DNA of 64,000 bases from Bacteroidetes bacterium GWB2_32_14 (GTDB lineage Bacteria; Bacteroidota; Bacteroidia; Bacteroidales; UBA12077): positions 54,882-118,881 of the forward strand of contig MENK01000018.1 in NCBI GenBank assembly GCA_001768235.1, given 5' to 3'. Positions 28,495 to 37,665 of the stretch are shown piece by piece. The first letter of the stretch is position 1. Every line of letters starts with the position of its first letter. Made by a program: the position numbers and the translations under genes. The notes under the pieces are model-generated. The model made no database searches. It saw only the letters and a program-made list of their open reading frames with translations, and had not been told where the DNA came from.

Positions 28495-28508
28495 GCATTA
28501 GCCCTAAC
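28495..28508. repeat. Inverted boundary repeat, 5' side of the TIR gene
   Basis: The sequence gcattagccctaac is the inverted partner (13 of 14 bases) of the repeat at 27547-27560. No hairpin of the A-B-C family is seen on its far side, so the unit may end here. Confidence 0.7.
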
Positions 28509-28641
28509 TTGTTTATTTCAATTAGTTTATAGCACTTATACCCTCTTTTTGTTGTTTATAAGTGGAATAAAGCTAAATTTTACATTTTAAAATTAAACAT
28601 TTATTTCTTTGGATTCTAGTTCTTTAAATTTATTTACCCGG

Positions 28642-29940
28642 CTATTCAAAAATAGTTTGCATTTCGTTTTGAGGTTCGGGTACTTGCAGTTCGTTGTAAA
28701 ACTCCATACGATCGATTGTTTCACCGGCAAATAGTATGGCCGGAACAAACGGGATTAAAGCATGTGTAAATAGCAGGATTAAACTTAATCCCATGGAGCC
28801 AATTCTCAGGACAGACAACACGGGATACTTGTCGTCCGATTTGTATTTCCTGTAAACGTAAAGTGTTAATCTGAACAGAATTATTCCTAAAAATAAGGTG
28901 TTCGAATGAACAAATAAAGCAAACAGAGTCATTCCAATAAACAGGGTTTGTGCCGAATGTATTTTCAGTGGCCATTGCCATGTTGCTAATCGGTAGAGCA
29001 TGTCGATAGCCAGGATGAATAAAATACCGCTTACAGAAACGGCCAGGTTGGGAATGTTGGTAATAAAGAAATCGCAGAACACTCCGGCAAAAAACAAGGC
29101 GAAAAGCGCAATCTCCCTGCTTAGCCATGAGTTCCGAATATTAATCAGCGAGCGCCATGCCCTGAGTTTTTTACCCAGGTGCAGCATACTCAACAAGGCT
29201 GCCATGACCACAAAACACATGTAAACCAACCTGCTGGTGTTGCTATATGTTTCTGTTAATCCGGATGCATACATGCTCACCAGGAGAACCGATAAAAGGG
29301 AGAACAGGAGTAAAGGCCATTCTTCGCGGGCCGATATTTTTTTGTGTTTCGGGCTGGCTTGTATTTCTTCAGGCTGATTTTCGAAAAGGCCAATATCCAT
29401 CCCGGGGCCTTTGGTATTTCTTGGTTTAATCACTTTTATTCCTGAACCAACATCAACAGGTACAGGGCTTGATTTTCGCGATTCTTCTCTTGAGAATTTG
29501 GTGTTTGTAAAATCGAGTGCCCCCACGGGACACAAGTTTGCACAGGCTGGTTTTAGGTTTTCTTCAACCCTGTGATTACAAAACGTACATTTTTCAATAA
29601 TTCCAAGCTTGCGATTGTACCTGGGAGCATCGAAAGGGCATGCCCAGGTGCAGTATTTACAACCGATGCATTTCTCAGCATCGTGAATTATGGCTCCTGT
29701 TTTGTCATCACGAGAATATGCCCGTGCAGGGCAGTTTTTTAAACAGGGGGCATCCTCACAATGATTGCAAGCCAGCGATAAATAAAATAAAGGCAAATGA
29801 GGGAAATGATTTTTGTTCGACTGATGAACGGTTCTCCATTGTTCAGGTGTCTGGAAAGCATTCTCGTTCATGCAGGCAACAACGCAGGCATGGCATCCAA
29901 CACATTTATTCTGATCGAAGATGAAAATGTTTCTTTCCAT
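28642..29940 (-). CDS. DmsB-DmsC fusion: four-cluster ferredoxin subunit with membrane anchor
   Basis: The protein has 432 residues. The N-terminal 150 residues carry sixteen Cys in four groups (13/16/19/23, 58/61/66/70, 91/94/97/101, 118/121/133/137), the pattern of the four [4Fe-4S] clusters of DMSO-reductase B subunits. After a linker (about 155-200), seven or eight membrane helices (about 208-415) resemble DmsC-type quinol-linked anchors. B and C are separate genes in Escherichia coli, so this is a natural fusion. It would pass electrons between the menaquinone pool and the molybdoenzyme encoded 80 bases upstream on the same strand. There is no signal peptide. Confidence 0.88.
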   Translation of the reverse strand: MERNIFIFDQNKCVGCHACVVACMNENAFQTPEQWRTVHQSNKNHFPHLPLFYLSLACNHCEDAPCLKNCPARAYSRDDKTGAIIHDAEKCIGCKYCTWACPFDAPRYNRKLGIIEKCTFCNHRVEENLKPACANLCPVGALDFTNTKFSREESRKSSPVPVDVGSGIKVIKPRNTKGPGMDIGLFENQPEEIQASPKHKKISAREEWPLLLFSLLSVLLVSMYASGLTETYSNTSRLVYMCFVVMAALLSMLHLGKKLRAWRSLINIRNSWLSREIALFALFFAGVFCDFFITNIPNLAVSVSGILFILAIDMLYRLATWQWPLKIHSAQTLFIGMTLFALFVHSNTLFLGIILFRLTLYVYRKYKSDDKYPVLSVLRIGSMGLSLILLFTHALIPFVPAILFAGETIDRMEFYNELQVPEPQNEMQTIFE

Positions 29941-30019
29941 TTATTTTAAAAAACTCTTGAACGAATTTATAATTATGCTTCTACTTTATAAAAATCTATA
30001 CAATGATCATCTTCTAAAA

Positions 30020-32065
30020 TCATATAACTTTTTCATAATCCACCCGGTTGTCATGAAATGCTGTTCCGTGGCCCATATCTGTTTCACGCCCTTTCGAAAG
30101 TGAATTGGGGCAGGAACCCTCCTGGTGCCAGTATCCGTTAACAATTACAATATTTCCCGGCCGTAAGCTGGCATCAATGCGGACTTTTATAGTGAGTTCG
30201 CCCCTGTCGTTAAACACACGAACGTGATCATTTTCCCGAATTCCTTTTTTAAAGGCATCGCCCGAATTGATTGTTGCATAAGGTTCCGGATCAACTGCTT
30301 TAATGCTTTCCAAATTGCCAAACTGGGAATGTATCCTGTTTTTTGTATTAGGCGACATCAGGTTAAACGGGTATTTCTGATCCATATCCTGTTTGCCTTC
30401 AGCTGTTTTTTCGTAGCCTGGCAAAGGACTTACTCCCCACCGGGCATGTGCAGTTTCTGAATACAATTCGATTTTACCCGATGGGGTGTTGAATTTATAA
30501 TCTGAGAATGCTATTTCCTGTAAACCCGGAGTTAATACAGGTCCTTGTTTTAGTTTATCGAGCGTGATTTCGGGAAATGGTTTCAGCTTCTCACTTAACC
30601 AACGCTCGATGGCTTCATCCGAAGGGTAGGGAATATTCTTTTCAATCTCCAGGTCGGGAAATCCCATTTTATGTGCCAGCAGATAATAAATTTCTGTTTC
30701 TGGTTTTACTTCGCCCATGGGTTCAATCACTTTTTGTCGCAGCTGAACATACGGATTCCAATATGATGATATGATGTCGGATTGCTCAAACATGGTTTTG
30801 GCGGGTAATACTATATCGGCTTCGCGGGCTGTATCGGTCATAAATTGTTCCACAACAACCCTGTACTCAAGTTTTCGAAATGCTTCTTTTACTTTGTTGC
30901 TATCGGGATTCTGTGTTACCGGATTTCCGCGTTCAACCCAGGCCATTTTTAATTCCGGATTCGACAAACGCATCATATCTTCACCCAGGCGGGCGGTTGC
31001 AATTTCGCGTCGGAAAATACCATCGGGTTTTTCGGATGGAAAATAATTCACAGGTTCTTTCACATTACTGAAAATGTCGCCCTGCAAATCGGCATAATGC
31101 CAGCAGGCACCTGGTTTACCAATATTCCCTGTTATTATCGACAAAGCCATTAAACAACGAGTGGTTTGGCCTCCATTGGTGTACCGTTGCATCCCGTAAC
31201 CCGGAATAAGGGTCATAGGTTTTATTGATCCAATATGATGAGCTAATTTTTGTATAAAGGGAATTGAAACACCACATTCCTGGCTTGTTTCTTCGATATT
31301 GATTTTTAAAACCGTTTCTTTAAAAGCATCATAACCCAAAACATGAGTATCAATAAATTTTTGGTCAACCTGCTTGTTTTCAATCAAAATTTTAGCAACA
31401 GCTAATGCTAATATGCCATCGGTTCCGGGAATTGGCTGTATCAACAAATCTGCTCTTTCGGATGAGGCTGTTCTCCGGGGGTCAATAAACAGGAGTTTTG
31501 CTCCTTTCGATTGTGCTTTTTCAATGGGAATCATTTGCTGAATATTCGATTCGGCAGGATTCTTTCCCCAAACCACAATGAGCCTGGCATTTTCCAGGTC
31601 CCAGGGGACATTGTGCTTGTTTTTTCCAAGTGTTAAACGGGTTGCTTCGAGTCCGGCAGGCCAGCACAAATTTCCATAAACAGTAGTTGCTCCTCCATAC
31701 ATTCGCCAGAAATTCATACTTACAGAATTCAACAATCCCGACATGCCGCTGGCAGAATAAAAAAACACCGATTGCGGACTAAAGTTCTTTTTATAATAGA
31801 TGAGTTTTTCTGAAATCTCACGTAAAGCTTCTTTCCAAGATATCTGGACGAAATTTCCATTCACTTTTTTAAATGGATGTAAAATACGATCAGGAGAATT
31901 AACCCGTTCAACATAACTAAGTCCTTTTAAGCAAATACCTTCGGGAGTTGCCCTGTTTAATGGATTGGGATCGATGTTAATTACTTTTCCATCATCGGTA
32001 CAAACATTGAAAGAACAAGTACTATAACAATTCCGGGGGCATGCGGTACTATGAACTTTTTTCAA
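30020..32065 (-). CDS. Molybdopterin oxidoreductase catalytic subunit (DMSO reductase family)
   Basis: The protein has 681 residues. It has an N-terminal [4Fe-4S] site (Cys9, 13, 17 and 45 in ACPRNCYSTC and GICLKG), the Mo-bisPGD domains (VVWGKNPAESN, FIDPRRT, IPGTDGILALA) and a C-terminal dinucleotide-binding domain (NLMSPNTKNRIHSQFGN). In the usual metal-ligand position the sequence YGNLCWPAG offers Cys134, so a Cys-ligated molybdenum is likely, unlike the Ser of true DMSO reductase. There is no Tat signal, so the enzyme faces the cytoplasm or relies on its partner. The substrate (sulfur compound, organic oxide or formate-like) is not readable. It lies 8 bases after ddl and 80 bases before its electron-transfer partner. 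Confidence 0.87.
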   Translation of the reverse strand: MKKVHSTACPRNCYSTCSFNVCTDDGKVINIDPNPLNRATPEGICLKGLSYVERVNSPDRILHPFKKVNGNFVQISWKEALREISEKLIYYKKNFSPQSVFFYSASGMSGLLNSVSMNFWRMYGGATTVYGNLCWPAGLEATRLTLGKNKHNVPWDLENARLIVVWGKNPAESNIQQMIPIEKAQSKGAKLLFIDPRRTASSERADLLIQPIPGTDGILALAVAKILIENKQVDQKFIDTHVLGYDAFKETVLKINIEETSQECGVSIPFIQKLAHHIGSIKPMTLIPGYGMQRYTNGGQTTRCLMALSIITGNIGKPGACWHYADLQGDIFSNVKEPVNYFPSEKPDGIFRREIATARLGEDMMRLSNPELKMAWVERGNPVTQNPDSNKVKEAFRKLEYRVVVEQFMTDTAREADIVLPAKTMFEQSDIISSYWNPYVQLRQKVIEPMGEVKPETEIYYLLAHKMGFPDLEIEKNIPYPSDEAIERWLSEKLKPFPEITLDKLKQGPVLTPGLQEIAFSDYKFNTPSGKIELYSETAHARWGVSPLPGYEKTAEGKQDMDQKYPFNLMSPNTKNRIHSQFGNLESIKAVDPEPYATINSGDAFKKGIRENDHVRVFNDRGELTIKVRIDASLRPGNIVIVNGYWHQEGSCPNSLSKGRETDMGHGTAFHDNRVDYEKVI

Positions 32066-32073
32066 ATCAGGTT

Positions 32074-33072
32074 TTATTTATGATTGTGTCTGTAAAAAGC
32101 ATCTTCAATAACAAGGTTAAAAATATCTTTCATATTTAAACCCATGGCTGCTACCTGTTGGGGGACAATGCTTGCAGCACTCATTCCGGGAGCAGTATTC
32201 ACTTCCATGAAATAAAGCTTGTTTCTGGATAAAATATAATCAATACGAACAATTCCATTTAACTGGAAAATATCGTACACCTGCGACGAGAGATGCTGAA
32301 TCTCTGTAGTCATTTCTTTAGATATCCGGGCAGGAGTAATTTCTTCACTCATGCCTTTGGTATATTTGGCTTCGTAATCGAAAAACTCATTTTTGCTCAC
32401 AATTTCGGTAGGAGGAAACACGATGGTTTTATCTTTTGTTTTAACCAATCCGCAGGTGAGCTCGGTACCTTCCAGGAATTCTTCAATAATAACTTCGTTG
32501 TCTTCTTTGTAAGCAAATTCAATGGCTTCAAAGAGTTTTTCTTTTTCTTTTACTTTGGTTACTCCAAAGCTGGAACCCCCGCAATTGGGTTTTACAAAAC
32601 AAGGTAATCCGGTGATTTCAATAATTTGTTCAGCATCAATGGGATCTCCCTTTTTCAGGGTGATGAACCTGGCTAAAGGAATATCGAATGGTTTTAAGTA
32701 GTTTTTACTAAAAACCTTGTTAAACGTAATTGCCGATGCCAATACATTGGATGTAGTATAAGGAATATGTAAGGTATCGAAATATCCCTGCATTTTACCA
32801 TCTTCGCCGGGTGTACCATGTATTGTAATTAATGCACAATCGAAAGTTGTTTTCTGGTTGTTGAGCGAAAAACTAAAATCATCTTTATTCAGGATTAAAT
32901 CACAAACCATATCGTTTTTTACAATCCACTCAGTACCTTTAGCTAAAACGGTGTAAACATTGTATTTTTCTTTATCAATCCATTTAGCAATTTGTTCGGC
33001 ACTGTTTAATGAGATTACATATTCCGAAGAGTCGCCACCGGCAACTATAGCAATGTTCTTTTTCATAGTCAC
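32074..33072 (-). CDS. ddl: D-alanine--D-alanine ligase
   Basis: The protein has 332 residues (330 if the ATG at 33066 is used). It catalyses ATP-dependent formation of D-Ala-D-Ala for peptidoglycan stem peptides, in the cytoplasm. It shows the ATP-grasp layout: an N-terminal GGDSSEYVISLNSA substrate region, the central CFVKPNCGGSSFGVTKV loop, EEFLEGTELTCG and the metal-binding C-terminal FMEVNTAPGMS. In related genomes ddl clusters with rluD and a PASTA-protein gene, and those lie 1.5-6 kb upstream here. The molybdoenzyme gene follows after only 8 bases, an unusual partner. Confidence 0.93.
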   Translation of the reverse strand: MTMKKNIAIVAGGDSSEYVISLNSAEQIAKWIDKEKYNVYTVLAKGTEWIVKNDMVCDLILNKDDFSFSLNNQKTTFDCALITIHGTPGEDGKMQGYFDTLHIPYTTSNVLASAITFNKVFSKNYLKPFDIPLARFITLKKGDPIDAEQIIEITGLPCFVKPNCGGSSFGVTKVKEKEKLFEAIEFAYKEDNEVIIEEFLEGTELTCGLVKTKDKTIVFPPTEIVSKNEFFDYEAKYTKGMSEEITPARISKEMTTEIQHLSSQVYDIFQLNGIVRIDYILSRNKLYFMEVNTAPGMSAASIVPQQVAAMGLNMKDIFNLVIEDAFYRHNHK

Positions 33073-33152
33073 TTTATCCTGTTAAATATTTATCAAAAAT
33101 AAGATTTATGGTAATATAGTGGAAGGAACTTGTAAAGAATATTTAAAAAATT

Positions 33153-33195
33153 AAGAAGCCGTCTCAAAAGAAAATCCGAGACGGCTTCTTTTTAG
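33153..33195. terminator. GC-rich hairpin terminator upstream of ddl
   Basis: A perfect 13-base stem (33153-33165 with 33178-33190, aagaagccgtctc) is followed by five T on the plus strand and by AATTTTTT on the minus strand. With the next hairpin it separates the endonuclease gene from ddl. Confidence 0.75.
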
Positions 33196-33202
33196 ATTCT
33201 AA

Positions 33203-33228
33203 TAAAAAACGCCACAGGAAGTGGCGTT
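33203..33228 (-). terminator. Rho-independent terminator of the HNH endonuclease gene
   Basis: Arms aacgccac (33209-33216) and gtggcgtt (33221-33228) with a four-base loop are followed on the minus strand by six T. It lies 21 bases after the stop at 33250. Confidence 0.85.
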
Positions 33229-33249
33229 CTAATCATCGTGTTTATCAAA

Positions 33250-33807
33250 CTAACTGGCATTAGCTTTGATTTTAGCCCAATTGTCCCCTCTTTTTATTCT
33301 GGTAACCTGCATTTCGCTGATTGAAAAAAGTTTGGCGATAACATTTTGCTTTATCCCTTTTTCGAGCATTGCTTTTAATCGTTCAACATCTTCGGGTTTA
33401 AGCTTCGAATTTCTAACTATTCCTTTATTTTTGATTTTATTTATTTCTTGTAAACGGGGCATTATACGGTCGTATGATTCCTGTCGTGTTACCCATTTCA
33501 GGTTACTTAAATGATTGTTCCGTTTGTTCCAGTCAATGTGTATTACGATTTCCTGGTTTTCGTTTTCTTTTGGTACAAACATCATTGCAACGAGTTTATG
33601 TACCAGGTAGGTTTTTTTATTGTTTTTGGTTTTAAAAGTTACCGTGTGGAACCCTTTAGTTAAGCCCGGACGTAAAATTCTTCCATCGTTTTTATTGTAA
33701 CAATAGCTTTTTACCCGCCCATAGTTGCTTACTGTATATCTCTTTTCGGCAAAAGGAATCTCTTTCCACTCTTCGTCTTCAATTTTTTTCAGATTTCGTT
33801 GTGTCAT
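33250..33807 (-). CDS. NUMOD4/HNH endonuclease-like protein
   Basis: The protein has 185 residues. An N-terminal NUMOD4 motif (EEWKEIPFAEKRYTVSNYGRVKS) is followed by an HNH_3-type core (VHKLVAMMFVP ... IHIDWNKRNNHLSNLKWVT) and by a C-terminal helix-turn-helix (KQNVIAKLFSISEMQVTRIKRG). This is the architecture of free-standing homing-type endonucleases, which bind and cut DNA. It stands alone between two strong terminators and a 208-base upstream gap, as expected for a small selfish gene inserted between ddl and its usual neighbours. There is no intron or intein nearby. The cleavage site is unknown. Confidence 0.83.
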   Translation of the reverse strand: MTQRNLKKIEDEEWKEIPFAEKRYTVSNYGRVKSYCYNKNDGRILRPGLTKGFHTVTFKTKNNKKTYLVHKLVAMMFVPKENENQEIVIHIDWNKRNNHLSNLKWVTRQESYDRIMPRLQEINKIKNKGIVRNSKLKPEDVERLKAMLEKGIKQNVIAKLFSISEMQVTRIKRGDNWAKIKANAS

Positions 33808-34015
33808 TTGTTCAAAAAGGTTATAACGGTTATTATATTTGTTTTCTAAGCCTGATTACGGATAATCAAATATTTTGTTTAAACCTTCTGACTAATGATG
33901 TGTATTTATTGATGAATATATATTTTTTTGATTACAAAATCTATTTTGGTTTTTCTTCACTGAATTATAAAATGGATGAATCAATAATTGTATGTTGTAA
34001 ACAGTTTTTCAAAAT

Positions 34016-34552
34016 TTATTCACAGTTTTGTTCTGTTATTACCAATAAATCGGTATTGTATTCCTGATTTTTTAATCTTTCAATAATTTGCTGATAAGTG
34101 TGTTCATCCATTCGTGGTGTACGTGATAAAATCCAAAGATATTTCCTGTTTGGATGGCCAACAACGGCATAACTATAATCTTCAGCCAGATCAATAATCC
34201 AATATTTTCCTTTAAAAGGCCAAAAGAATTGTACTTTAAGTTTTGAATTATTGCTATGGGGTGTTACAAATGCTTTCCCTTCAATCTGTGCCGCAGGCCC
34301 ATTAACTGAATCTTTTCTGCAAGAGTTTATAACCTTCACATATTTGCCATCCATAAGGGAATATTCTGCAATTGTACAATGGCACCCTTCCTGGAATCGC
34401 TGAGGGATAGTCGCAATTTCGTACCATTTGCCCATGTATTTTTCAATTTCAACATGCGAAACTGTTTCCAGTGGTTTATATTTATTACAACCTGAAATTG
34501 ATAATATGCTCATAACAATTGCTATTTGCATGTTTTTTATAATATAACTCAT
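34016..34552 (-). CDS. blc: Bacterial lipocalin lipoprotein (Blc-like)
   Basis: The protein has 178 residues with a lipoprotein signal (Cys22 in LSISGC; an ATG at 34531 would also serve). The mature part is a lipocalin barrel with the diagnostic first motif MGKWYEIATIPQRFQEG, the middle YWIIDLAEDYSYAVVGHPNR and the final LWILSRTPRMDE. It probably binds lysophospholipids or other lipids at the outer membrane and is often induced under envelope stress. It lies 73 bases downstream of the rluD stop on the same strand. The assignment is secure; the ligand is not. Confidence 0.9.
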   Translation of the reverse strand: MSYIIKNMQIAIVMSILSISGCNKYKPLETVSHVEIEKYMGKWYEIATIPQRFQEGCHCTIAEYSLMDGKYVKVINSCRKDSVNGPAAQIEGKAFVTPHSNNSKLKVQFFWPFKGKYWIIDLAEDYSYAVVGHPNRKYLWILSRTPRMDEHTYQQIIERLKNQEYNTDLLVITEQNCE

Positions 34553-34625
34553 AATTATTTATAATTTAATAGAATACAAATTACAAATATTATTTGAATT
34601 TATAATGGGATTAATGCACGGGTTT

Positions 34626-35681
34626 TTAAATATCAATATCTCTTCCTGAAATATATCTTCTCCATTTTCCCAAAACCTGTTGCATATCGTCGGGTAATTC
34701 GGAATCAAACTGGATAAACCTGCCAGTTGCGGGATGTTTAAACCCAAGTGTTTTAGCATGTAATGCCTGGCGAGGTAAAATAGAAAAGCAATTCTGAACA
34801 AATTGTTTGTATTTAGTAAATGTAGTTCCTTTTAAAATCTGGTCGCCACCATATTCGGAATCGTTAAATAATGGATGCCCAATATACTGAAAATGTGCTC
34901 TAATCTGGTGAGTTCTTCCGGTTTCGAGCTTACATTCAACCAATGTAACATAACCGAGTTCTTCGAGTACTTTATAATGAGTTACAGCATGCTTTCCTTG
35001 TGAGCCATCGGGGAAAACCTGCATTATTTTTCGGTTTCGGATATTTCTGCCGATGTTTCCGGTAATGGTGCCTTCTTTTTCTGTAAATGATCCCCAGACT
35101 AAAGCATGATATTTGCGTTCAGATGTTTTATGAAAAAACTGACTGGCAAGTTTGGTCATGGCTATTTCATTTTTGGCGATGACCAATAAGCCTGAAGTAT
35201 TTTTATCAATCCGGTGAACCAATCCTGGCCGCATGTCTCCACTATTAAATAAAGGTAAGTCTTTAAGATGGTACATAAGTGCATTTACGAGTGTTCCGGT
35301 ATAATGTCCATAAGAAGGATGAACAACCATTTCAGGTGTTTTATTTACAATAATTAAATGGTCATCTTCGTAAACAATATTTAGCGGGATGTTTTCGGGA
35401 ATAAGTTCAATCTCACGGGGAGGATATGCCATTACAATTGATATAACATCGCCTGGTTTAACCTTATAATTTGATTTTACCGGTTTTTCATTTACAAGAA
35501 TACAATCCGCATCGGCTGCGCTTTGAATTTTATTTCTCGATGCATTTTCGATTCTGTTTACAAGGAATTTATCGATTCTTAACAGGCTTTGTCCCGGATC
35601 GACAACAAAGCGAAAATGTTCAAATAATTCCTGATCATCGTTTTCCAGTTCTCCGTTGTCAATAATTTCGTTTTCTGTCAT
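34626..35681 (-). CDS. rluD: RluA-family 23S rRNA pseudouridine synthase (RluD-like)
   Basis: The protein has 351 residues. An S4 RNA-binding domain (about 28-80, LLRIDKFLVNRIENASRNKIQ) precedes the catalytic domain with the nucleophilic Asp in GLVHRIDKNTSGLLVIAKN and the later ECKLETGRTHQIRAH. Length and domain order match RluD, which converts uridines 1911, 1915 and 1917 of 23S rRNA. The S4-type start and position beside the PASTA and ddl genes agree with the RluD family of Bacteroidota. It starts 15 bases after the T9SS gene and is probably co-transcribed. Confidence 0.9.
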   Translation of the reverse strand: MTENEIIDNGELENDDQELFEHFRFVVDPGQSLLRIDKFLVNRIENASRNKIQSAADADCILVNEKPVKSNYKVKPGDVISIVMAYPPREIELIPENIPLNIVYEDDHLIIVNKTPEMVVHPSYGHYTGTLVNALMYHLKDLPLFNSGDMRPGLVHRIDKNTSGLLVIAKNEIAMTKLASQFFHKTSERKYHALVWGSFTEKEGTITGNIGRNIRNRKIMQVFPDGSQGKHAVTHYKVLEELGYVTLVECKLETGRTHQIRAHFQYIGHPLFNDSEYGGDQILKGTTFTKYKQFVQNCFSILPRQALHAKTLGFKHPATGRFIQFDSELPDDMQQVLGKWRRYISGRDIDI

Positions 35682-35696
35682 TAGATGGTTTTATGA

Positions 35697-37658
35697 TTAA
35701 CGGATAACAATAAATTTTTTGGATGCAAATTGCCCGTTTACGTTACTAAGTCGAATAAAATAGATTCCCGATGAAAGCCCTGAAATATCAATTGTTGGTT
35801 CTGAAAGAATTTTATCAATGTACGATTTTCCATAAATATCGAAAATGGTATATTGGTATTGGGTATAGGAGCTATTGTTAAATTCAATATTTATTGAATT
35901 GGTTGCGGGATTAGGATAAAGATTAAACTCGAATTTTTCAGGCAATGAATTTTCAATACTGGTAGTAGGAAGGTTGATTTCTCTTCCAAACATGGGCCTT
36001 ATCATTACGGTTCCTTCATATGCTGAGTTTTGCCATATCCCGGAAAAATTATAGAATGTTTTATCATTATTAATTTTATTTACATCGAAACCTACATTCA
36101 ATGAATTTTCATATACTTTTTGCCAGCCAATGTAAAAATTGTTTTCCAAAACTAATGCTGTATCGAAAAGATAACTTGTAAACTTGTTTAAACTATCAGA
36201 GAAAACAGGTTTAATATTTTCTTTAATATAAAGTATATTCCCGGGTTTATTATTTATTTCGTTCCATACGCACAGTTTGAAATACTTTTCGTTCGTGTTA
36301 TTTAACGATTGGTTAAAGTAAATTTGAACTCCCCTGAGCGTATCTTCTTTGTATGTTTTGAAGCGAACAGCAACCATACCACTTTCAGTACCATTACCAA
36401 CTAAATCATACCCCATTTCAGAAGAACCATCATCATATGAATAGTAGTTATAAAACTTTTGCAGATAATGTATGGTATCGTTCCATCTGTACTGAGAACG
36501 GATACTAAAAGTGTCTGTAATTAAATAACTGCGTAGCTCGAATAAAGCAGAATCAGCAACAATATCCGGATTATAATTAAAATTATAATTAGTTTTAATT
36601 TTATATGTAACCACACTAAATGCTTCTATTTGAGGAGTGGATATACCTGTAAATGAATAATCCCCAACACCACCAAGAATACACTCAAACTCAAACTCAC
36701 GACCTCCTATACTTAGGTTGGTATCAGCGAGATTTGCATATTCAATTTGAATACTATCGCTCATTTCTGTAGCATTTGCCCTGGAAAAATGAGTCCATGG
36801 CAATGATTCAAAATTATTTAACAAGGAGCCTAAAGGTTTAATAAAACAGATATCATCAATTATTGTATCGTTAATTGTGCGAGCCGTGTCCAGTTTTATA
36901 AAATCAAGGTGCCAGAAGTCGCAATTGCCAGCGGCTAAAGATGTGTTTCCTGTAGCCGATAAACTTGCTGTATTTCTAAATCTGAACTGGAAATTGTTTT
37001 TTAGATATTGATCTTCAGAAATGGGAATAATTACCTGCTGAAATAATTTCGAGAGTTGCACTGTATCGGCACGAATTATTTTTGTGTTTGAATTATAGGC
37101 ATATTGTTCTGTTAAAACAGAGTCTGTTTCATTAAAACTTACTTGCCATGCCTGATTCCATTTTGCCGAATCGGGTGAATAAAAATCAATGTAAAGCAAA
37201 TCTTCGGGTTCGGGAGCATCGCCCAATCCCCCTGGTTGGTAAAAGAAACTAATGAAAATGGTATTGTTCCCGGGGTAATTCAGGTTTATAGGTTGTGATG
37301 TAAGCGTATCTGATCCAAAAGTTGATGTGCTGGCTGTTGAATACATTGAGCCGTCTTCATTTATTGCATCAAGGGTTGCTACACCAACTGAAACAGGATT
37401 GTAAGGGAAAGAATTATTCACATAAGCATATTGATTTATCCATTTTTCAGAGTCAGGATAACCATCAGCTTTAGCAAAATCTTCAATAAACGGGAGTTCA
37501 ACGGGGCCTTTTAATGTTTTTTTTGTTTTTCCGCTTTGAACTCGTGATATTTCTAATATCTCAGGATTTACAACAAGATTTGTGAGTGACTCTTGCGAAG
37601 AAACAAGTTTCACATTGCTTAATAAAGCTAAAGAAAGTATATAAAAGATTCTTTTCAA
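35697..37658 (-). CDS. T9SS-secreted protein with C-terminal sorting domain
   Basis: The protein has 653 residues, a signal peptide (MKRIFYILSLALLSNVKLVSS) and a C-terminal type A sorting domain of about 75 residues (YPNPATNSINIEF, ISGLSSGIYFIRLSN, KKFIVIR). This directs export through type IX secretion and cell-surface attachment or release. The remaining 550 residues are beta-rich without a recognisable enzyme domain. It lies 8 bases after the PASTA gene and 15 before rluD, so it appears to share an operon with housekeeping genes, an odd place for a surface protein. The molecular function is unknown. Confidence 0.87.
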   Translation of the reverse strand: MKRIFYILSLALLSNVKLVSSQESLTNLVVNPEILEISRVQSGKTKKTLKGPVELPFIEDFAKADGYPDSEKWINQYAYVNNSFPYNPVSVGVATLDAINEDGSMYSTASTSTFGSDTLTSQPINLNYPGNNTIFISFFYQPGGLGDAPEPEDLLYIDFYSPDSAKWNQAWQVSFNETDSVLTEQYAYNSNTKIIRADTVQLSKLFQQVIIPISEDQYLKNNFQFRFRNTASLSATGNTSLAAGNCDFWHLDFIKLDTARTINDTIIDDICFIKPLGSLLNNFESLPWTHFSRANATEMSDSIQIEYANLADTNLSIGGREFEFECILGGVGDYSFTGISTPQIEAFSVVTYKIKTNYNFNYNPDIVADSALFELRSYLITDTFSIRSQYRWNDTIHYLQKFYNYYSYDDGSSEMGYDLVGNGTESGMVAVRFKTYKEDTLRGVQIYFNQSLNNTNEKYFKLCVWNEINNKPGNILYIKENIKPVFSDSLNKFTSYLFDTALVLENNFYIGWQKVYENSLNVGFDVNKINNDKTFYNFSGIWQNSAYEGTVMIRPMFGREINLPTTSIENSLPEKFEFNLYPNPATNSINIEFNNSSYTQYQYTIFDIYGKSYIDKILSEPTIDISGLSSGIYFIRLSNVNGQFASKKFIVIR

Positions 37659-37665
37659 TATATTT

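Noticed and set aside
24193..28641. An integron integrase, transposase or phage gene to explain the accessory island
   Set aside because: None was found on either strand, so the mobile nature rests on the repeats only.
29640..29924. Open frames on the plus strand over the DmsB-DmsC gene
   Set aside because: They mirror the Cys-rich coding region on the other strand and have no domain.
34559..34801. An 80-codon minus-strand open frame overlapping the 3' end of rluD
   Set aside because: It lies in another frame of rluD and shows no protein-like features or start context, so it is a shadow.
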